Shown here piece after piece: positions 5,294-8,251 of a DNA stretch of 8,251 nucleotides. Numbering within the stretch: position 1 is the first letter of the stretch; each line of letters starts with the position of its first letter. Origin of the DNA: Thermoleophilia bacterium (GTDB lineage: Bacteria > Actinomycetota > Thermoleophilia > Gaiellales > Gaiellaceae); contig JAICYG010000119.1 of assembly GCA_025934335.1 (NCBI GenBank), positions 1 to 8,251 on the forward strand. The letters are read 5' to 3'. The notes under the pieces were generated by a model. The model ran no database searches and was not told the DNA's origin. It was given only the letters and a program-made list of their open reading frames with translations. The position numbers were made by a program, and so were the translations under genes.

Positions 5294-6748
5294 GTGACGG
5301 TGCGCCGTCGCCTCGCACTGCCGCTCCTGCTCGTCGTGCTCGTCTTCGTCTCGACGAGCTCGGGAGACGACGCCCGCACTCCCGGTGCGGTCGCCTCCGC
5401 GTGGGCGATCCGCATCTCGATCCCGAACCAGTCGGCGCAGGCGACCCCGTCCGTCAGCGCTCCGCCCGCGGCGCAGCCGGCGACGACCGGGGGCTTCGCA
5501 TACCCCGCCGACGGCTCGATCCTCTCGGCCGCCTCGACCACCGCCGCCGCAAGCACGACCGTGCAGCAGAACGCGGCCGCGAAGGCCGAGGCCGATGTCA
5601 CGTCGCTCTCGCTCTTCAAGGGCGAGCTCACCGCGGACGCCGTCACCTCGCGCGCATCCGCGGGCACGGGCTACTCCCGCGCCGGCGGCAATGCGAACGG
5701 CAGCACGGCCGTGAACCTCCGCTTCCAGGGGCAGCCGGTCAGTGGGACGCGCGTCCAGCTCGCCGACTGGGGTCAGCTGACGATCGGCGCGCAGACGATC
5801 GACACGTCGTCGCCCGACGGCGCCGCCGCCTACCACACGACGATCACCGAGCTCGACGTGCGCCTGACCGCGGACCACGGGGGTCTTCCAGCCGGCAGCG
5901 AGATCCAGATCGGGTACGCCGACGCGGCCGCACACAAGGCGCCGCGGGAAACGACCACGACCACGACGAGTCCCACCACGACCACCGAGACCACGACGAC
6001 CGAGGACGCGACCGCCGGCGACGCGCCGCGTCTCCGACCGAACGGCAGCGCGAAGACGAAGCCGGAGCCGCTCGACGTGCATCCGAAGCTGACCGCCGGC
6101 CACTACGTGTTCCCCGTCTACGGCTCGACCTCGTACATCGACACATTCGGCGCCGGCCGCGCGGATGTCACCTACCACCACGGCGACGACATCTTCGGCT
6201 CACTCGGCCAGCCGCTCGTCGCCTGCACCGACGGCATCGTCTTCTCCGTCGGCTTCAACAAGATCGGCGGGAACCGGCTCTGGATCGTCGATGGCCAGGG
6301 CAACCAGTTCTACTACGCGCACCTCTCCGCCTTCGCCACGACCGCCGTCAACGGCGCGCGCGTGAAAGCGGGGCAGGTCGTCGGCTTCATGGGGAACACC
6401 GGCGACGCCGAGGGCACGCCCTACCACCTCCACTTCGAGGTGCATCCGGTGTCGTTCCTGTACCTCGGCTACGACGGCGCCGTCGACCCGACGCCGTACC
6501 TGAACGCCTGGCAGCACCAGCAGGACCTGCCGTTCCCGATCGCCGGGGGCTGGGTGCCGACGATCCCGGGCGGCAATGCTGCGCCGGAGCCGGGCGCGAT
6601 CCTCCTCGGTATGAGCGACATCTCGACCGCCGACGGGCTCGACCCGTCGTCGCTCGAGCGCGCGCTTGCGCCGGTCAGCCCGTCCGCGCTGATGCAGACG
6701 CTCGTGCCGACGGTGCCGGCGCCGGCCGGCGACCTGGGGCGCGGCTGA
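5294..6748 (+). CDS. Secreted M23-family metallopeptidase with N-terminal beta-type domain and Thr-rich linker
   Basis: A 484-residue exported protein. Residues 1-22 form a signal peptide (RRR, then LALPLLLVVLVFV). A Thr/Ser/Ala-rich stretch leads to a beta-rich domain I cannot name (about 95-215, including LFKGELTADAVTSRASAG, LADWGQLTIGAQTIDTS and LTADHGGLPAGSEIQIGY). A Thr-rich linker follows (219-238), then the M23 domain (about 265-400). That domain carries the zinc/catalytic residues: H295-H-G-D-D299 (HxxxD), H343 in YYAHLSAF and H378-L-H380. With the full set present it is likely an active endopeptidase cutting peptidoglycan cross-links. A 65-residue Pro/Gly-rich tail follows VDPTPYLNAW. 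The start is GTG 5294 or GTG 5300; 5294 is used. It lies 28 bp after the upstream gene and 5 bp from the convergent YtxH gene. Confidence 0.9.
   Translation: MTVRRRLALPLLLVVLVFVSTSSGDDARTPGAVASAWAIRISIPNQSAQATPSVSAPPAAQPATTGGFAYPADGSILSAASTTAAASTTVQQNAAAKAEADVTSLSLFKGELTADAVTSRASAGTGYSRAGGNANGSTAVNLRFQGQPVSGTRVQLADWGQLTIGAQTIDTSSPDGAAAYHTTITELDVRLTADHGGLPAGSEIQIGYADAAAHKAPRETTTTTTSPTTTTETTTTEDATAGDAPRLRPNGSAKTKPEPLDVHPKLTAGHYVFPVYGSTSYIDTFGAGRADVTYHHGDDIFGSLGQPLVACTDGIVFSVGFNKIGGNRLWIVDGQGNQFYYAHLSAFATTAVNGARVKAGQVVGFMGNTGDAEGTPYHLHFEVHPVSFLYLGYDGAVDPTPYLNAWQHQQDLPFPIAGGWVPTIPGGNAAPEPGAILLGMSDISTADGLDPSSLERALAPVSPSALMQTLVPTVPAPAGDLGRG
5948..6004 (+). repeat. Thr-codon low-complexity repeat in the peptidase linker
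   Basis: An imperfect ACC/ACG run encodes blocks of six, four and four Thr separated by SP and E, bounded by Glu (residues 219-237 of the peptidase). It is a flexible, probably extended linker typical of surface-exposed actinobacterial proteins. Tracts like this can change length by replication slippage. Confidence 0.7.
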
Positions 6749-6753
6749 GGGCG

Positions 6754-7188
6754 TCAGCTGTCGCTGCCGCCCCCGTTCGACGAGGAGTAGTCGCCGCCGA
6801 ACTCGTCGCCCCCGCCGGAGATCATCTCCTTCACCCACCTGCGGGTCTCGGGGCCCGTGACCGGGTTGAAGAGGATGCCGAGCGCGATCCCCGCCACCAG
6901 GAGGCCCGTGTTGCGGCTGCCGTGGCTCTTCTTGCCCTGCAGCCGGTCGGCCGCGTTCCGCAGGTCGTCGACCGCGTCCTTCAGGCGGTCGCGCACCTCG
7001 TCGTCCGTGGCGACCCGGGTCGCGAGCGTGACCGCGCTGCGGTTGCCCACGAGCTCGTTGTAGAGCTCCTTCGCGGTCGCGAACGCGCTCAGGACGTCCT
7101 CGCGCAGCTTCTCGTCCTGCATCGCGCGCTGGACGTACGGTTTGACGTTGTCCGCCGCGTCGTAGACCTTGTCCTTCGTCTTGGCCAT
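6754..7188 (-). CDS. YtxH-like protein (general-stress type), one membrane segment
   Basis: A 144-residue protein. Residues 1-85 are charged amphipathic helices (VYDAADNVKPYVQRAMQDEKLRE, VRDRLKDAVDDLRNAADRLQGKK) resembling apolipoprotein or LEA-like repeats. Residues 94-108 form a Gly-containing hydrophobic segment (NTGLLVAGIALGILF), followed by NPVTGPETRRWVKEMI, the YtxH signature (hydrophobic glycine segment, then P-x-S/T-G-x-E-T-R). The tail is Gly/Ser/Asp-rich. ATG 7188 is chosen over an upstream GTG-type start at 7275: AAAGGA lies at 7204-7199, 10 bases upstream, and the predicted promoter lies between the two. In Bacillus subtilis ytxH belongs to the SigB general-stress regulon; here a SigB/SigF-type promoter precedes it. 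It ends 5 bp from the peptidase's stop, with no room for a terminator. Confidence 0.8.
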   Translation of the reverse strand: MAKTKDKVYDAADNVKPYVQRAMQDEKLREDVLSAFATAKELYNELVGNRSAVTLATRVATDDEVRDRLKDAVDDLRNAADRLQGKKSHGSRNTGLLVAGIALGILFNPVTGPETRRWVKEMISGGGDEFGGDYSSSNGGGSDS

Positions 7189-7711
7189 GCTCGCTCGATC
7201 CTTTCGCCTCGATACCGCGCGCCTGATACCCGGGGGGTTCCGATGCAAACAGGCGCTCCTGCTTGCCGTGCTCATCCTCTCAGGCTGCGGCGGGTCGGGA
7301 GAGCCGGAGGTGCAATGGCAGCGCGTCGCGGCCGGGGGCTACCACTTCCGGGCCCCTCGGGGCTGGCGGGTGACCGTCGCGAAGGACCGCACGACGGTGA
7401 AGGGTGGGGGCGCCTTTCTGCAGGTGGCGACGTTCCCGCTCGTGCGCGTCTACACCGCCGGCCTGTTCGACAAGGTGCGGTCGGAGCTCGACGCGCGGAT
7501 GGCCGACGTCGCGAAGCAATCGGGTGGCGAGGTCGCGGCGCATCGGGTCGTCACCGTGGACGGCGCGCGGGCGCACTCCTACGACGTGCGCGTCGGCAAG
7601 CGCACCGACCGCTACACCTTCGTGTTGCGCGGCAAGCGGGAGTTCTTGCTTCTCTGCTCCGCCGAGGCGGCCGTCTGCGACGAGCTCGCCGCGAGCTTCT
7701 CAGCCGGCTGA
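7187..7711 (+). CDS. Small predicted lipoprotein of unknown function (start uncertain)
   Basis: The reliable part runs from about 7247: KQALLLAVLILSGC is a lipoprotein signal peptide with lipobox L-S-G-C, the lipidated Cys encoded at 7286-7288. A mature domain of about 140 residues follows, with GGYHFRAPRGWRVTVAKDRTTVKGGGAFLQVATFPL, an alternation like PsbP/LpqN-type secreted proteins ('Y-x-F-P-x-GW' start). It ends in LLLCSAEAAVCDELAASF, where two Cys could form a disulfide. Function not known. No good start exists in this frame: ATG 7187 (used here) gives an over-long signal peptide and overlaps the divergent gene's start codon. The well-placed ATG at 7243 is out of frame by one base. The 3' end overlaps the antisense lon tail by 100 bp. 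Confidence 0.65.
   Translation: MLARSFRLDTARLIPGGFRCKQALLLAVLILSGCGGSGEPEVQWQRVAAGGYHFRAPRGWRVTVAKDRTTVKGGGAFLQVATFPLVRVYTAGLFDKVRSELDARMADVAKQSGGEVAAHRVVTVDGARAHSYDVRVGKRTDRYTFVLRGKREFLLLCSAEAAVCDELAASFSAG
7226..7250 (-). promoter_or_regulatory. Putative SigB/SigF-type stress promoter of the YtxH-like gene
   Basis: Read on the - strand, GTTT (7250-7247), a 15-base spacer and GGGTAT (7231-7226) match exactly the GTTT-N14-17-GGGTAT pattern known for SigF of mycobacteria and SigB of Streptomyces. Transcription would start near 7219, giving a leader of about 31 bases that contains the AAAGGA ribosome site and ends at ATG 7188. The function of the downstream gene fits a stress regulon. Confidence 0.6.
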
Positions 7712-8121
7712 TCGTGGCGGGACCGCGAGCGGCGCTTGCCGTCGAACGCGGCCGCGAACACGTCCTCGATCGTGTCGGCCGGGATGAACTGCATCGCCTC
7801 GCGCGTCTCGGGCGGCAGCTCCTCGAGGTCGGGCTCGTTCTCGCGCGGGAAGACGACGCGTTTGAGGCCGGCGCGCTGCGCGGCCAGCGACTTCTCGCGC
7901 AGACCGCCGATCGGCAGCACCTGGCCGGTCAGCGTGATCTCGCCGGTCATGCCGATGTCGCTCGCGACGGGCAGGCCGCGCACGAGCGACGCGATCGCCG
8001 TCGCCATCGTCACCCCCGCGGACGGGCCGTCCTTCGGCACCGCGCCGGCGGGCACGTGGATGTGCACGTCGTGGTTCGCGAACCAGTCGTCCGCGAGCCC
8101 GAGCTGTCCCGCGTGCGCGCG
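7612..8121 (-). pseudogene. lon: Lon protease, C-terminal protease-domain fragment (frame-shifted from its 5' part)
   Basis: This frame encodes the end of the Lon P domain: AGQLGLADDWFANHDVHIHVPAGAVPKDGPSAG, then MTGEITLTGQVLPIGGLREKSLAAQRAG. The Ser-Lys catalytic dyad is intact: Ser at 8022-8020 in KDGPSAG and Lys at 7893-7891 in LREKSL, 43 residues apart, the same spacing as S679-K722 of E. coli Lon. Upstream of about 8121 this frame becomes meaningless while the AAA+ part of Lon appears in another frame. After the usual Lon end (IEDVFAAAF) there is an extra Ser/Arg-rich tail of about 43 residues, lying antisense to the lipoprotein gene. As it stands, no functional full-length Lon can be made. 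A GTG at 8067 could start a short product, but no reason to expect one is seen. Confidence 0.8.
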
Positions 8122-8251
8122 ATCGCGACCTTGTCGTCCTCGGTGTAGCCGTCGAGCGTGACGACCTCCATGCGGTCGTACAGCGCCGCCGGGATCGTGT
8201 CCGCGACGTTGGCCGTCGCGAGGAACAGCACGTCGGACAGGTCGAGGTCGA
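8111..8251 (-). pseudogene. lon: Lon protease, AAA+ domain fragment, partial at window edge
   Basis: Reading in from the right edge, this frame encodes DLDLSDVLFLATAN (sensor 1 region), then DTIPAALYDRMEVVTLDGYTEDDKVAIAR. That is the part of the Lon AAA+ module with the arginine-finger segment and the GYT-E-K-IA start of the small helical subdomain. Past about 8120 the frame no longer resembles Lon, and the protease domain continues in a different frame. The rest of the AAA+ small subdomain and the first part of the P domain are absent, about 140-150 residues by comparison with E. coli Lon as I remember it. The N-terminal and Walker regions lie outside the window. Lon is the ATP-dependent quality-control protease of the cytosol; many actinobacteria live without it because they have a proteasome or Clp. 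Confidence 0.8.

Noticed and set aside
4337..6181. 614-codon open frame on the - strand
   Set aside because: It is antisense to the TauE/SafE, helical protein and M23 genes with an Arg/Gly-rich shadow composition and no motif.
6740..6760. Shared terminator between the convergent M23 and YtxH genes
   Set aside because: Only 5 bp separate the stops and no stem followed by a T-run is visible on either strand.
7211..7230. Direct repeat GATACC (7211-7216 and 7225-7230) as an operator
   Set aside because: The second copy is explained by the GGGTAT promoter element on the other strand, and a 6-bp repeat alone is too short to support an operator.
5401..8148. 915-codon open frame on the + strand
   Set aside because: It crosses the M23, YtxH, lipoprotein and lon genes in a different frame, is Arg-rich and low complexity, and is a typical GC-rich shadow frame.

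Overview
The window reads as chromosomal DNA of a high-GC actinobacterium. GC is clearly high throughout, third codon positions are almost always G or C, GTG starts are common, and neighbouring genes overlap by a few bases. The mix of genes (LytS/LytTR pair, YbjQ, half-size TauE/SafE proteins, Thr-rich linker in an M23 peptidase) would fit the class Thermoleophilia. That placement is an inference from gene content and needs a search. No RNA gene, CRISPR array, insertion sequence or phage gene is visible, and no stretch over 300 bases lacks a gene.

Left part, + strand (1-3426): the C-terminal end of a PLP-dependent aromatic-amino-acid-decarboxylase-type enzyme runs by overlapping stop/start codons into a HAD-like hydrolase and a YbjQ-family protein. 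After a short gap with two inverted repeats comes a tight three-gene set: a GNAT acetyltransferase, a soluble LytS-type histidine kinase with a GAF-like sensor region, and a LytTR response regulator. The regulator appears to start at a CTG codon overlapping the kinase stop.

Middle part: trehalose-6-phosphate phosphatase (otsB, - strand, 3421-4128) meets the regulator tail to tail in a shared palindromic CTATAG. It is divergent, with only 17 bp between start codons, from a + strand group at 4146-6748. That group holds two half-size TauE/SafE membrane proteins that probably pair to make one permease, a 129-residue protein I do not recognise, and a secreted M23 metallopeptidase. The 17 bp gap carries overlapping TANNNT motifs placed symmetrically for leaderless transcription both ways.

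Right part: a YtxH-like stress protein (- strand, 6754-7188) is preceded by an exact match to the GTTT-N15-GGGTAT pattern of actinobacterial SigB/SigF stress promoters. Next is a small lipoprotein gene (+) with a disturbed start. The last stretch (- strand, 7612-8251) is a broken lon protease gene. The AAA+ part is joined to the protease domain in a different frame, and about 140-150 residues that a normal Lon has between them are missing. This is either a real internal deletion or a misassembly near the end of the window.

The strongest unusual observations are the split TauE/SafE pair, the symmetric promoter in front of it, the SigB-type promoter for the YtxH gene, the CTG start, and the deleted lon. 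I saw no clear sign of a defence or other wholly new system.
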